Below are positions 42,264 through 51,465 of a DNA stretch of 64,000 bases, piece after piece. The stretch covers positions 37,664-101,663 of the forward strand of contig JAURZM010000056.1 in the NCBI GenBank assembly GCA_030653385.1, given 5' to 3'. The translations under genes were made by a program, and so were the position numbers. Source of the stretch: Rubrivivax sp. Its GTDB lineage: Bacteria; Pseudomonadota; Gammaproteobacteria; Burkholderiales; Burkholderiaceae_C. Each line of letters begins with the position of its first letter. The stretch's first letter is position 1. The notes beneath the pieces were generated by a model. It saw nothing but the letters and a program-made list of their open reading frames with translations. It was not told where the DNA came from and ran no database searches.

Positions 42264-43832
42264 ATGAGTGCGGTGCTCAACCCGACAAAGCCCGGCATCG
42301 ACAAGGCGTGGCGCTCGTCGCTGCTGGCGTTGGCGATGCTCGTCCTTGCCATCGCGCTGTTCTACTGGGACACCTGGGTGGCCATGGTGGGCATCTGGGA
42401 ACGCTCAGGCACCTTCGCCCACTGCTACCTGGTGTTGCCCATCACCTTGTGGCTTGTCTGGCGCAAGCGCGAAGAATTGCTCAGCCTGACACCTGAGCCC
42501 CAGCCTTGGGTATTGCTGCCCATGTTGCTGGGCGCCCTGGCGTGGCTGCTGGGTGACCTGGCCAGCGTCAACGCGTTGACTCAGTTTGCGGTCACGGCGC
42601 TGCTGGTGTTGTCGGTGCCCCTGGTGCTGGGCTTGACCGTCGCACGGCGCATCACCTTTCCGCTGGCTTTCCTGTTTTTCATGGTGCCCTTCGGCGAGTT
42701 TCTCTTGCCGGTGCTGATGGACTGGACAGCCGATTTCACCGTCGCGGCCATTGCTTTCAGCGGCATACCCGTTTACCGAGAAGGCCTGCAGTTTGTCATT
42801 CCCTCCGGAAGCTGGTCGGTCGTGGAAGCCTGCAGCGGTGTGCGCTACCTCATCGCTTCTTTGATGGTGGGTTCGCTCTTCGGCTACCTCAACTACACCA
42901 CGACCCGTCGCAGGCTCATCTTCTGCGGCATCTCCATCATCGTGCCCCTGGTGGCGAACTGGCTGCGGGCGTACATGATCGTCATGCTGGGCCACCTGTC
43001 AGGCAACAAGATCGCGGTGGGTGTGGACCACCTCGTGTACGGCTGGGTCTTTTTCGGCATCGTCATCGGCATCATGTTTTTCATTGGCGCACGTTGGAGT
43101 GAACCTGAAGCCGAAGTCAAGACGCTCCAACCGAAGCAGGCATCGACCAGCGCAGGTCGCTTTCCGGGCCCATGGGTCGCCTGCATCCTGGGCATGCTGG
43201 TCCTGGTGGCGCCTCACGCCGTCGCCTGGCGCTCGGGTCTTGTGCAAACCGTGCCGGCCAGCGCAGGTCCGCTCACGCTGCCCGCGCTTGCCGACACCAC
43301 TGAAGCGGACAAGCAGCCGGCCTTCCGGCCGCAACTCCAGAACCCCAGCGCCACTGCGCTGAAGGGCTACGCCCAGGGTGACAACGTCGTATACGTGCAC
43401 GTGGCCTACTACAGGGAGCAGCGCTACGGCAGCAAGCTGGTCACGTCGGACAACAGCCTGCTGCGGGAGCAAACGAACGACTGGCAAGAAACGCGTTCGA
43501 GGCTGATTCCCCAACCCGGCGATGCCAGCAACGTGCAATGGCGAAGTGCCGAATTGTTGGGTGGCTCCGTGGCATCGGCGAGCTCCCGTCGCCAGCGCAT
43601 CGATGTGCGGCAGATCTATTGGGTTGACGGCCACCTGACAGCAAGTGGTCCGCGTGCCACCTTGTACGGCCTGTGGGCCAAGCTGGGAGGCAGAGCCGAC
43701 AGCGGCGCATTGCTGACGGTCTACACCGAGGGTGAGGATCAACGCGAGACAGGCGCCCGACTGGATGCATTCCTCAAGGCTCACATCAAGGCACTTGAGC
43801 GCCAACTCGTCACGTATCAAACGCTGCCCTAG
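42264..43832 (+). CDS. xrtA: Exosortase A fused to a C-terminal EpsI domain
   Basis: A 522-residue membrane protein. About eight helices make up residues 18-275. The cysteine-protease-like triad is visible: Cys190 (VVEACSGVRYL), Arg235 (NWLRAY) and His256 (VDHLVYG). After a linker, residues about 310-522 form a periplasmic EpsI-type domain (YYREQRYGSKLV, QIYWVDGHLTASG). It should cleave PEP-CTERM proteins such as 28865-29647 at the inner membrane and hand them to the polymer. ATG 42264 chosen because GAGAGGG precedes it; an upstream in-frame start is possible. Confidence 0.93.
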   Translation: MSAVLNPTKPGIDKAWRSSLLALAMLVLAIALFYWDTWVAMVGIWERSGTFAHCYLVLPITLWLVWRKREELLSLTPEPQPWVLLPMLLGALAWLLGDLASVNALTQFAVTALLVLSVPLVLGLTVARRITFPLAFLFFMVPFGEFLLPVLMDWTADFTVAAIAFSGIPVYREGLQFVIPSGSWSVVEACSGVRYLIASLMVGSLFGYLNYTTTRRRLIFCGISIIVPLVANWLRAYMIVMLGHLSGNKIAVGVDHLVYGWVFFGIVIGIMFFIGARWSEPEAEVKTLQPKQASTSAGRFPGPWVACILGMLVLVAPHAVAWRSGLVQTVPASAGPLTLPALADTTEADKQPAFRPQLQNPSATALKGYAQGDNVVYVHVAYYREQRYGSKLVTSDNSLLREQTNDWQETRSRLIPQPGDASNVQWRSAELLGGSVASASSRRQRIDVRQIYWVDGHLTASGPRATLYGLWAKLGGRADSGALLTVYTEGEDQRETGARLDAFLKAHIKALERQLVTYQTLP

Positions 43833-43840
43833 GCACCCCC

Positions 43841-43865
43841 TGCGACCACAATCGTGGGCATTTTT
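43841..43865 (+). terminator. Possible weak terminator after xrtA
   Basis: TGC-(GA)-CCAC-AATC-GTGG-GCA, a 7-bp stem with a 2-base bulge, followed immediately by TTTTT, 9 bases after the xrtA stop. It may reduce read-through into the dehydrogenase gene, but read-through is probably substantial. Confidence 0.4.
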
Positions 43866-43888
43866 CTGAAGAGTCGGAAATCTCGAAC

Positions 43889-45169
43889 ATGAATACCCTT
43901 GCCGTCATCGGACTCGGCTACGTCGGCTTGCCGCTGGTCGTGGAGTTTGGCAAACACGTGCGGACCATCGGCTTCGACATTGCGCAAAACAAGGTCGACG
44001 CCTGCCAGAAGGGCACCGACCCCTCGCGCGAACTCAGCGACGAGCAGATGGCGCTGGCCAAACATGCCGTCTACACCAGCGACCCCAGCATGCTGGGCGA
44101 AGCAGACATGATCATCGTTGCCGTGCCAACGCCGGTGGACGAAGCACACATCCCCGACTTCCGGCCGCTCATCGGTTCGTCGGGCAGCGTGGGCAAGCAC
44201 ATGAAGAAGGGCGTGACGGTGATCTACGAATCCACCGTCTACCCCGGCGCCACCGAAGAGGTTTGCATTCCCGTGCTTGAACGCGAGTCGGGGCTGAAGT
44301 GGAAACAGGACTTCTTTGTCGGCTACAGCCCCGAGCGCATCAATCCCGGTGACAAGGAACACACACTCACCAAGATCCTGAAGATCGTCTCAGGCGACAC
44401 GCCGCAGACGCTCGACAAGGTTGCCAAGCTCTACGAAAAGATCATCGTGCCCGGTGTGCACCGTGCCAGTTCCATCAAGGCCGCCGAGGCCGCCAAGGTC
44501 ATCGAAAACACCCAGCGCGACCTGAACATCGCCTTGATGAATGAGCTCGCAATCATCTTCGACAAGATCGGCATCGACACCTCGGAAGTGCTCGAGGCTG
44601 CTGGCACCAAGTGGAACTTCCTGAAGTTCAAGCCGGGTCTGGTCGGCGGGCACTGCATTGGCGTGGACCCTTATTACCTGACGCACAAGGCCGACATGCT
44701 GGGTTACCACCCGCAGGTCATCCTGGCCGGCCGCCGCATCAACGACAGCATGGGCAAGTTCATTGCCGAGCAGACCATCAAGCACATGATCGCCTCGGGC
44801 AGCTACATCAAGGGCGCTCGTGTGAATGTGCTTGGCCTGACGTTCAAGGAAAACTGCGGCGACCTGCGCAACAGCAAGGTCATCGACATCATCAACGAAC
44901 TGAAGAGCTACGGCGTCGAAGTCCACGTCACCGACCCGCAGGCCACGACGGAAGAAGCGCAACACGAGTACGGCGTGGCCCTGGTGCCCTGGGAAGATCT
45001 GCCGCGCGCCGATGCCATCGTTGCCGCCGTGGCACACCGGGAATTTGCATCACTGTCGGTCGACGATCTGGGCCGCAAGCTGGTGAAGGGCGGTGCTTTC
45101 ATCGACGTCAAGGCGGCTTTCGACGCAGAGGCGCTGCAGGCGGCTGGCTACCGGCTTTGGCGTCTCTGA
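43889..45169 (+). CDS. Nucleotide-sugar 6-dehydrogenase, TviB/WbpA type
   Basis: A 426-residue UDP-sugar dehydrogenase. IGLGYVGLPL binds NAD; the catalytic cysteine is Cys256 in GGHCIGVDPYY; NVLGLTFKENCGDLRNSK lies in the C-terminal UDP-binding domain. This pattern matches the TviB group, which oxidises UDP-GlcNAc to UDP-GlcNAcA, or UDP-ManNAc in WecC-like cases. The adjacent wecB makes either plausible. It is an insertion relative to the core XrtA gene series, contributing uronic acid precursors. Confidence 0.85.
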   Translation: MNTLAVIGLGYVGLPLVVEFGKHVRTIGFDIAQNKVDACQKGTDPSRELSDEQMALAKHAVYTSDPSMLGEADMIIVAVPTPVDEAHIPDFRPLIGSSGSVGKHMKKGVTVIYESTVYPGATEEVCIPVLERESGLKWKQDFFVGYSPERINPGDKEHTLTKILKIVSGDTPQTLDKVAKLYEKIIVPGVHRASSIKAAEAAKVIENTQRDLNIALMNELAIIFDKIGIDTSEVLEAAGTKWNFLKFKPGLVGGHCIGVDPYYLTHKADMLGYHPQVILAGRRINDSMGKFIAEQTIKHMIASGSYIKGARVNVLGLTFKENCGDLRNSKVIDIINELKSYGVEVHVTDPQATTEEAQHEYGVALVPWEDLPRADAIVAAVAHREFASLSVDDLGRKLVKGGAFIDVKAAFDAEALQAAGYRLWRL

Positions 45170-45189
45170 TCACGGCGGTACCGAAGCCG

Positions 45190-46347
45190 GTGGATGCGCG
45201 TCCACTGATCGTCCACGTCGTCTACCGTTTCAGTGTCGGCGGCCTTGAAAACGGCGTCGTCAATCTCATCAACCACCTGCCCGCCCACAAGTGGCGGCAC
45301 GCGGTGGTGGCCTTGACCGAAGTCGACGAGAGTTTTGCCGCCCGTGTCGTGCGCAAGGACGTGCGGTTCCTGGCCCTGCACAAGGGGCCAGGGCAGGGCT
45401 TTCGCTTGTTTCCCCGCGTCTGGCGCCTGCTGCGCGAGCTTCGGCCGGCCATCGTTCATACGCGCAATCTGGCGGCGCTGGAGATGCAGGCACCGGCCTG
45501 GGCCGCGCGGGTGCCGGGCCGGGTGCACGGAGAACATGGCCGCGACGCGGATGACGTTGACGGCACCAACCGAAGCAATATCCTGATCCGGCGCACCTAC
45601 CGGCGCTTCGTCCAGCAAACCATTGCCCTTGGTGGCGAGATCACCCGCTACGTGCGCGACCAGGTGCACGTGCCCCCACAGGCACTGCACACCATCTACA
45701 ACGGTGTGGACATGGCACGCTTCCAGCCTGCGTCCACGCGCATGCCGATCGCGGACTCGCCGTTCACGGACAGCCGCTTGTGGCTGGTCGGAACAGTCGG
45801 TCGGATGATGACCGTGAAGGCCCAGCCTCTGCTGGCAGAGGCCTTCGTTCTGGCCCTTCAGCAGCAGCCCGGTCTGCGCGACCGCCTGCGCCTGGTGATG
45901 GTGGGAGACGGCCCCTTGCGACAGGAATGTGAGCTGATCCTTGCCCGGGCCGGCATGTCCGAGCTGGCGTGGTTTCCGGGTGAGAGAACCGATGTGCCGG
46001 ATGTCATGCGCGGCTTGAATTGTTTCGCCTTGCCGTCCTTGGTCGAGGGCATCTCGAATACCATTCTTGAGGCCATGGCAAGTGCACTGCCCGTGTTGGC
46101 GACACGTGTCGGGGCCAATGCCGAACTGGTCCAGGAAGGTGTCACCGGTCACGTGGTGTCGTCTGGGGACCCTCAGGCGCTGGCGCGTGGCCTGCTGTCG
46201 CTGGCCGCAAATCCACAAGCGGCCATGGGCATGGGCAAGGCGGGCCGTGAAGCGGTCGAACGGCGCTTCAGCATGCAGGCCATGGTGGATGCCTACGAGC
46301 GTGTGTACGAGCAAGTGCTGCAGACGCCGGCGAGCGGGAGCAAGTGA
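45190..46347 (+). CDS. XrtA system glycosyltransferase (TIGR03088-like, GT4)
   Basis: A 385-residue GT-B glycosyltransferase. VYRFSVGGLENGVVNL near the N-terminus and ALPSLVEGISNTILEAMASALPVLAT in the C-terminal nucleotide-sugar domain (EGISNTILEA is the E-x7-E element). It belongs to the exosortase-linked sugar transferases. The start is a GTG at 45190; a CTG at 45166 overlapping the dehydrogenase stop is another possibility. It lies 3 bases before the amidotransferase gene, whose product likely acts on the same repeat unit. Confidence 0.87.
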   Translation: MDARPLIVHVVYRFSVGGLENGVVNLINHLPAHKWRHAVVALTEVDESFAARVVRKDVRFLALHKGPGQGFRLFPRVWRLLRELRPAIVHTRNLAALEMQAPAWAARVPGRVHGEHGRDADDVDGTNRSNILIRRTYRRFVQQTIALGGEITRYVRDQVHVPPQALHTIYNGVDMARFQPASTRMPIADSPFTDSRLWLVGTVGRMMTVKAQPLLAEAFVLALQQQPGLRDRLRLVMVGDGPLRQECELILARAGMSELAWFPGERTDVPDVMRGLNCFALPSLVEGISNTILEAMASALPVLATRVGANAELVQEGVTGHVVSSGDPQALARGLLSLAANPQAAMGMGKAGREAVERRFSMQAMVDAYERVYEQVLQTPASGSK

Positions 46348-46350
46348 ATC

Positions 46351-48303
46351 ATGTGTGGAATCACCGGGATCTTTGATACGCGGGGCGACCGGGCCATCGA
46401 TTCGGCCGTGCTCAAGCGGATGAACGATTCCCAGCACCACCGTGGGCCGGATGAAGGCAGTTTGCACATCGAGCCCGGCCTGGGCTTTGGCCACCGCCGG
46501 CTGTCCATCATCGACATTGCCACCGGCCAGCAGCCGCTGTGCAACGAAGACGGTTCCGTGGTCGTTGTCTTCAACGGCGAGATCTACAACTACCAGGACC
46601 TGATCCCCGAACTGCAGGCGCTGGGGCATGTCTTCCACACCAAGAGCGACACCGAGTGCATCGTGCACGCCTGGGAGTCCTGGGGCGAAGACTGCGTGCG
46701 CCGCTTCCGCGGCATGTTTGCCTTTGCGCTGTGGGACCGCAACCAGCAGTGCCTGTTCATGGCGCGCGACCGCCTGGGTGTAAAGCCCTTCTACTACGCA
46801 CTGCTCGACGACGGCAACCTGGTCTTCGGTTCAGAGCTCAAGTCGGTGCTGGCCCATGGCGGCCTGAAGCGTGACATCGATCCACACGCAGTCGAAGAGT
46901 ACTTCGCGCTGGGCTACGTGGCCGAACCGCGCACCATCTTCCGCCAGGCGCTGAAGCTGCAGCCTGCGCATTCACTGTTGGTGCGTCGCGGCCAAGGCAC
47001 CGCGCTGCCGCAGACGCGTGAGTACTGGGATGTCAACTTCAGCCTGGGCAGCAAGGTCAGCGCAGAAGATGCCCAGGAAGAACTCGTCACGCGGCTGCGC
47101 GAGTCGGTCCGGCTGCGCATGATTGCCGAGGTGCCCCTGGGTGCATTCCTGTCGGGCGGCGTCGACTCCAGCGCGGTTGTGGCCATGATGGCGGGCCAGT
47201 CGGCAGAGCCGGTCAACACCTGCTCGATTGCCTTTGACGACCCCGCGTTCAACGAAGCGGCCTTCGCGCAGACGGTGGCCGATCGTTACAAGACCAACCA
47301 CCGCGTCGAAACCGTCAAGAGCGACGACTTCGACCTCATCGACACACTCGCCCGCCTGTACGACGAGCCCTACGCCGACAGCTCCGCGATTCCCACCTAC
47401 CGCGTGTGCCAACTGGCGCGCAAACACGTCACCGTGGCCTTGTCGGGTGACGGCGGCGACGAGGTGTTCGGCGGCTACCGCCGCTACCGCCTGCACCTGA
47501 TGGAAGAGCGCATGCGCGCGTCGCTGCCTGGCGGTCTGCGCCGGCCCTTGTTTGGCATGCTGGGCCGCATCTACCCCAAGGCCGACTGGGCGCCCCGGGT
47601 GTTTCGTGCCAAGACCACCTTCGAAGGCATGGCACGATCTTCGGTCGAGGCCTACTTCCATTCGGTGTCCATCCTGCGCGGCCCCATGCGCGAAGCGCTG
47701 TTCAGCGACAGCTTCCGCAGGCAGCTGGCAGGTTATGACGCCCAGAACGTGTTCGACCGCCACGCCGCCCGCGCAGGCACCGACGACCCGCTGGCCCTGA
47801 TCCAGTACCTGGACATCAAGACCTATCTCGTGGGTGACATCAACACCAAGGTCGACCGCGCCAGCATGGCGCACTCGCTCGAGGTTCGTGAGCCGCTGAT
47901 GGACCATCCGCTGGTCGAGTGGCTGGCCACGCTGCCGTCTTCATTGAAGGTGCGGGGCCAGGAAGGCAAGTTCCTGCTCAAGAAGTCGATGGAACCGCAC
48001 CTGTCGGACGACATCCTGTACCGGCCGAAGATGGGCTTTTCCGTGCCGCTGGCGCGCTGGTTCCGCGGTCCGCTGAAGCAGCGGGTGCGCGACGCTGTGC
48101 TGGGCCCGCGCCTGGCTGAAACGGGCTGGTTCAACCGGCCCTACCTGGAACACCTGATCGAAGCTCACCAGTCCGGTGCACGCGACTACAGCGCGCCCTT
48201 GTGGACCTTGCTGATGTTCGAAGCCTTCCTGCGCCAGGTGGTGGACAAGCCGGCTGCGTACACACCCGATGCCCTCAGCGAGTCGCTCGCCGTGGCAGCC
48301 TGA
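46351..48303 (+). CDS. XrtA system asparagine-synthase-like amidotransferase
   Basis: A 650-residue class II glutamine amidotransferase (TIGR03108-like). Cys2 (MCGITGIFDT) is the glutaminase nucleophile; the synthetase half has LSGGVDSS (PP-loop) and LSGDGGDEVFGGY. Ammonia from glutamine would amidate a carboxyl group. In a locus with two uronic acid-forming dehydrogenases the substrate may be a uronic acid or an amino-acid substituent rather than free aspartate. ATG 46351 lies 3 bases after the glycosyltransferase stop. Confidence 0.9.
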   Translation: MCGITGIFDTRGDRAIDSAVLKRMNDSQHHRGPDEGSLHIEPGLGFGHRRLSIIDIATGQQPLCNEDGSVVVVFNGEIYNYQDLIPELQALGHVFHTKSDTECIVHAWESWGEDCVRRFRGMFAFALWDRNQQCLFMARDRLGVKPFYYALLDDGNLVFGSELKSVLAHGGLKRDIDPHAVEEYFALGYVAEPRTIFRQALKLQPAHSLLVRRGQGTALPQTREYWDVNFSLGSKVSAEDAQEELVTRLRESVRLRMIAEVPLGAFLSGGVDSSAVVAMMAGQSAEPVNTCSIAFDDPAFNEAAFAQTVADRYKTNHRVETVKSDDFDLIDTLARLYDEPYADSSAIPTYRVCQLARKHVTVALSGDGGDEVFGGYRRYRLHLMEERMRASLPGGLRRPLFGMLGRIYPKADWAPRVFRAKTTFEGMARSSVEAYFHSVSILRGPMREALFSDSFRRQLAGYDAQNVFDRHAARAGTDDPLALIQYLDIKTYLVGDINTKVDRASMAHSLEVREPLMDHPLVEWLATLPSSLKVRGQEGKFLLKKSMEPHLSDDILYRPKMGFSVPLARWFRGPLKQRVRDAVLGPRLAETGWFNRPYLEHLIEAHQSGARDYSAPLWTLLMFEAFLRQVVDKPAAYTPDALSESLAVAA

Positions 48304-48312
48304 GCCGGGGGG

Positions 48313-49530
48313 ATGGGCTTGCGTGTCCTTCATGTGCTGGATCACTCGGCTCCGCTGCACAGCGGCTACACCTTCCGCACGCTGAACATCCTGCACGAGC
48401 AGCGGCGCCTGGGTTGGCAGACGGTGCACCTCACTTCACCCAAACAAGGTGCCACGCAGGCTTTGTCGGAAGAGGTGGACGGCCTGACCTTCCACCGCAC
48501 ACCCAACGACGGCACGCTCGGCCTGGTGCAGCAGATGAGGCGAACCGCCGAGCGGCTGCAGGCAGTCGTCGCGGCCGAAGAGCCCGACATCATCCACGCC
48601 CACTCGCCGGTGCTCAACGCGCTACCCAGCTTGTGGGTGGGCAAGCGGCGCCGCATCCCGGTGGTGTACGAAATGCGCGCTTCGTGGGAAGACGCGGCGG
48701 TTGACCACGGCACCACGCGCGAGGGCAGCCTGCGCTACCGCGTGTCGCGTGCACTCGAGAGCTTTGCGCTGCGCAGGGCCGATCAGATCACCACCATCTG
48801 CGAAGGCCTGCGTGGCGACATCGTGTCGCGCGGCATCGCGCCCGAACGTGTCACGGTGATCCCGAATGCTGTTGACGTGGCGGCCTTCAACTTCAATGCC
48901 AGCCCCGACTTGGCCCTGCGCCAGCAACTCGGCCTGGACGGCGCCACCGTGCTGGGCTTTGCAGGTTCCTTTTACGGCTACGAAGGCCTTCACCTGCTGC
49001 TGCAGGCCGCGCACCAGATGTTGCCGCGCCACCCGTCGCTACGGCTGCTGCTGCTGGGCGGTGGCCCGCGCGAAGAAGAACTCAAACACCAGGCGGCTGC
49101 GCTGGGCATTGCCGACCGCGTGGTCTTTGTCGGCCGTGTGCCGCACAAGGACGTGCAGCGCTACTACGACCTCATCGATGTGCTGGCCTACCCCCGTCTG
49201 CCCATCCGCCTGACCGAACTCGTGACCCCGTTGAAGCCACTCGAAGCCATGGCGCAAGGCCGCATGTTCGTTGCGTCCGATGTCGGTGGACACCGTGAGC
49301 TGGTGCGCCACGGCGTCACCGGTTTTCTCTTCAAGGCGGGTGACGCGGGTGCACTGGCGCAAGCCCTTGAAGACCTGCTGGCCCAGCGCAGCCAGTGGCC
49401 GCAGATCCGCGCGCAGGCACGGCGCTTCGTCGAGTTCGAACGCACCTGGACTGCCAGCGTGGCCCGCTACCGCGAGGTCTATCGACGGGCACTTGCCACC
49501 CGCGGCCGTGTGGCCGTGGCCTTGGGTTAG
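48313..49530 (+). CDS. XrtA system glycosyltransferase (TIGR04063-like, GT4)
   Basis: A 405-residue GT-B enzyme. HVLDHSAPLHSGYTFRT marks the N-terminus of this exosortase A-linked family; GFAGSFYGYEGLH and LVTPLKPLEAMAQGRMFVAS are in the donor-binding half. It starts 9 bases after the first amidotransferase and ends 9 bases before the second one. Adds one sugar of the repeating unit; donor unknown. Confidence 0.88.
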   Translation: MGLRVLHVLDHSAPLHSGYTFRTLNILHEQRRLGWQTVHLTSPKQGATQALSEEVDGLTFHRTPNDGTLGLVQQMRRTAERLQAVVAAEEPDIIHAHSPVLNALPSLWVGKRRRIPVVYEMRASWEDAAVDHGTTREGSLRYRVSRALESFALRRADQITTICEGLRGDIVSRGIAPERVTVIPNAVDVAAFNFNASPDLALRQQLGLDGATVLGFAGSFYGYEGLHLLLQAAHQMLPRHPSLRLLLLGGGPREEELKHQAAALGIADRVVFVGRVPHKDVQRYYDLIDVLAYPRLPIRLTELVTPLKPLEAMAQGRMFVASDVGGHRELVRHGVTGFLFKAGDAGALAQALEDLLAQRSQWPQIRAQARRFVEFERTWTASVARYREVYRRALATRGRVAVALG

Positions 49531-49539
49531 GGCTGCGTC

Positions 49540-51465
49540 ATGTGTGGCATTCACGGTCTGGTTCAGCTCGACGGTCGGCCGGTCGAACCCGAACTGCTGT
49601 CGCGCATGGGGCGGGTCACCTCGCACCGCGGGCCCGACGACGAGGGGCTGCATGTCGACGGCAATGCCGGCATCGCGATGCGGCGGCTGTCCATCATCGA
49701 CCTGGCTGGTGGACACCAGCCGCTGTCCAATGCAGACAACACGCTGTGGCTGGTCTGCAATGGCGAGATCTACAACTACCGCGAACTGCGCACCGAACTG
49801 CAGGCCAAGGGCTACCACTTCAAAACCGGCTCTGACAGCGAAGTGCTGCTGCACCTTTACGACGCCGAAGGCGATGCTTTTGTCCATCGCCTGAACGGCA
49901 TGTTCGATTTTGCGCTGTGGGATGCGCGCCGCCGCCGCCTGCTCATCGGCCGTGACCGGCTGGGCGTCAAACCGTTGTACGTGCTGCAGGACGGCACCCG
50001 CCTGGCCTTTGCCACCGAAGCCAAGGCGCTGCTCGAATTGCCCGGCGTCAGCGCCGAACTTGACCGCAGCGCGGTGGCTGGCTATCTGCACCTGGGTTAC
50101 GTGGCCGCCCCTGGCTGCATCTTCAAGGGCATCCGCAAGCTGCCCCCGGCCACGCTGCTGTCGGTTGAAAACGGGCAGGTTCGTGAATGGCGCTGGTGGC
50201 GCCTGTCTGCACGCATGAACCACCAGCTGAACGAAGCCCAGTGGATCGACCGTGTGCGCCAGCAGATGGAAACCTCGGTGCGCATGCAGATGGTCAGCGA
50301 CGTGCCCATCGGCGCTTTCCTGTCCGGTGGTGTGGATTCCAGTGCGGTGGTCGGCTTCATGGCGCGCCACACGCCGCACCCGGTGCGCACCTACTCCATC
50401 GGTTTCGAAGGTGGCGCTGCCGAGCAGCTCTACAACGAACTGCCTTATGCACGTCAGGTGGCCACGCTCTTCGGCACCCAGCACCGCGAAATCGTCGTGC
50501 GCCCCGACGTCGTGGGCTTGTTGCCCAAGCTGCTGTGGCACATGGACGAACCCGTGTCCGACACCGCCTTCATCACCACCTACCTGGTGTCGGAGTTTGC
50601 GCGCCAGGACGTGAAGGTCATCTTGTCCGGCGTCGGCGGCGACGAACTTTTCGGCGGCTACCGGCGTTACCTGGGGGGCCACTACGCGGCCAAGTTCCAT
50701 CGCCTGCCGGCCTTCGCGCGCCGGCTGGCAGTGGCTGCCGCGCAGCGCCTGCCTTCGGACCGCCACTCCGGCGCGCTGAACATGCTGCGGCTGGCCAAGG
50801 GTTTCATTGCCTCGGCCGACATGAGCGCCGACCTGCGCTACCGCAGCTACCTGCAGGTGATGGCGCGCGACGACGTGGCGCAGTTGCTGTTGCAGCCTGA
50901 CCCGGCGCAAGAAGACGCACTCGACCGCGCCTTCAGCGCCGCGGGCCAGGAAGACGAACTCAACCGCATGTTTGCGGTGGACGCAGAGACCCAGCTGCCC
51001 GACGACCTGCTGATGCTGACCGACAAGATGAGCATGGCGGTTTCGCTGGAGTGCCGCGTGCCCCTGCTCGACCAGGACCTCGTTGACCTGGCGGCGGCCA
51101 TGCCTTCGCCCATCAAGGTGCGCAACGGCCAGCTCAAGTCGGTCATGAAGACCGCCTTGTCGGACTTGCTGCCAAAAGACATCCTGCACCGAGCCAAGCG
51201 CGGCTTCGGCACGCCCATGGGCGCCTGGCTGAAGCGCGAACTTGCGCCGCTGCTGCGCCAACTGCTGGCGCCTGAGGTGCTGGCACAGCGTGGCCTGTTC
51301 CGCCCCGAAGCGGTGGCCCGCCTGATGGCCGACCACGAAGCCAACCGCATCGACGGCACCGACGCATTGACCGCACTGATGAACCTGGAAATCTGGAGCC
51401 GCGTCTACCTGGACCGCCTGGAACCGGCCGCCGTGGCGTCGGACCTGAAGCGCCACCTCGCATGA
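49540..51465 (+). CDS. Second asparagine-synthase-like amidotransferase
   Basis: A 641-residue AsnB-type protein. MCGIHGLVQL with Cys2, SHRGPDDEG, LSGGVDSSAVV and LSGVGGDELFGGY show that both active sites are intact. It resembles the first amidotransferase (46351-48303) in layout but is not a recent copy. Its stop overlaps the next start (ATGA). A duplicated amidation step suggests two carboxyl acceptors in the polymer, or that one enzyme makes an amide-containing precursor. Confidence 0.88.
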   Translation: MCGIHGLVQLDGRPVEPELLSRMGRVTSHRGPDDEGLHVDGNAGIAMRRLSIIDLAGGHQPLSNADNTLWLVCNGEIYNYRELRTELQAKGYHFKTGSDSEVLLHLYDAEGDAFVHRLNGMFDFALWDARRRRLLIGRDRLGVKPLYVLQDGTRLAFATEAKALLELPGVSAELDRSAVAGYLHLGYVAAPGCIFKGIRKLPPATLLSVENGQVREWRWWRLSARMNHQLNEAQWIDRVRQQMETSVRMQMVSDVPIGAFLSGGVDSSAVVGFMARHTPHPVRTYSIGFEGGAAEQLYNELPYARQVATLFGTQHREIVVRPDVVGLLPKLLWHMDEPVSDTAFITTYLVSEFARQDVKVILSGVGGDELFGGYRRYLGGHYAAKFHRLPAFARRLAVAAAQRLPSDRHSGALNMLRLAKGFIASADMSADLRYRSYLQVMARDDVAQLLLQPDPAQEDALDRAFSAAGQEDELNRMFAVDAETQLPDDLLMLTDKMSMAVSLECRVPLLDQDLVDLAAAMPSPIKVRNGQLKSVMKTALSDLLPKDILHRAKRGFGTPMGAWLKRELAPLLRQLLAPEVLAQRGLFRPEAVARLMADHEANRIDGTDALTALMNLEIWSRVYLDRLEPAAVASDLKRHLA

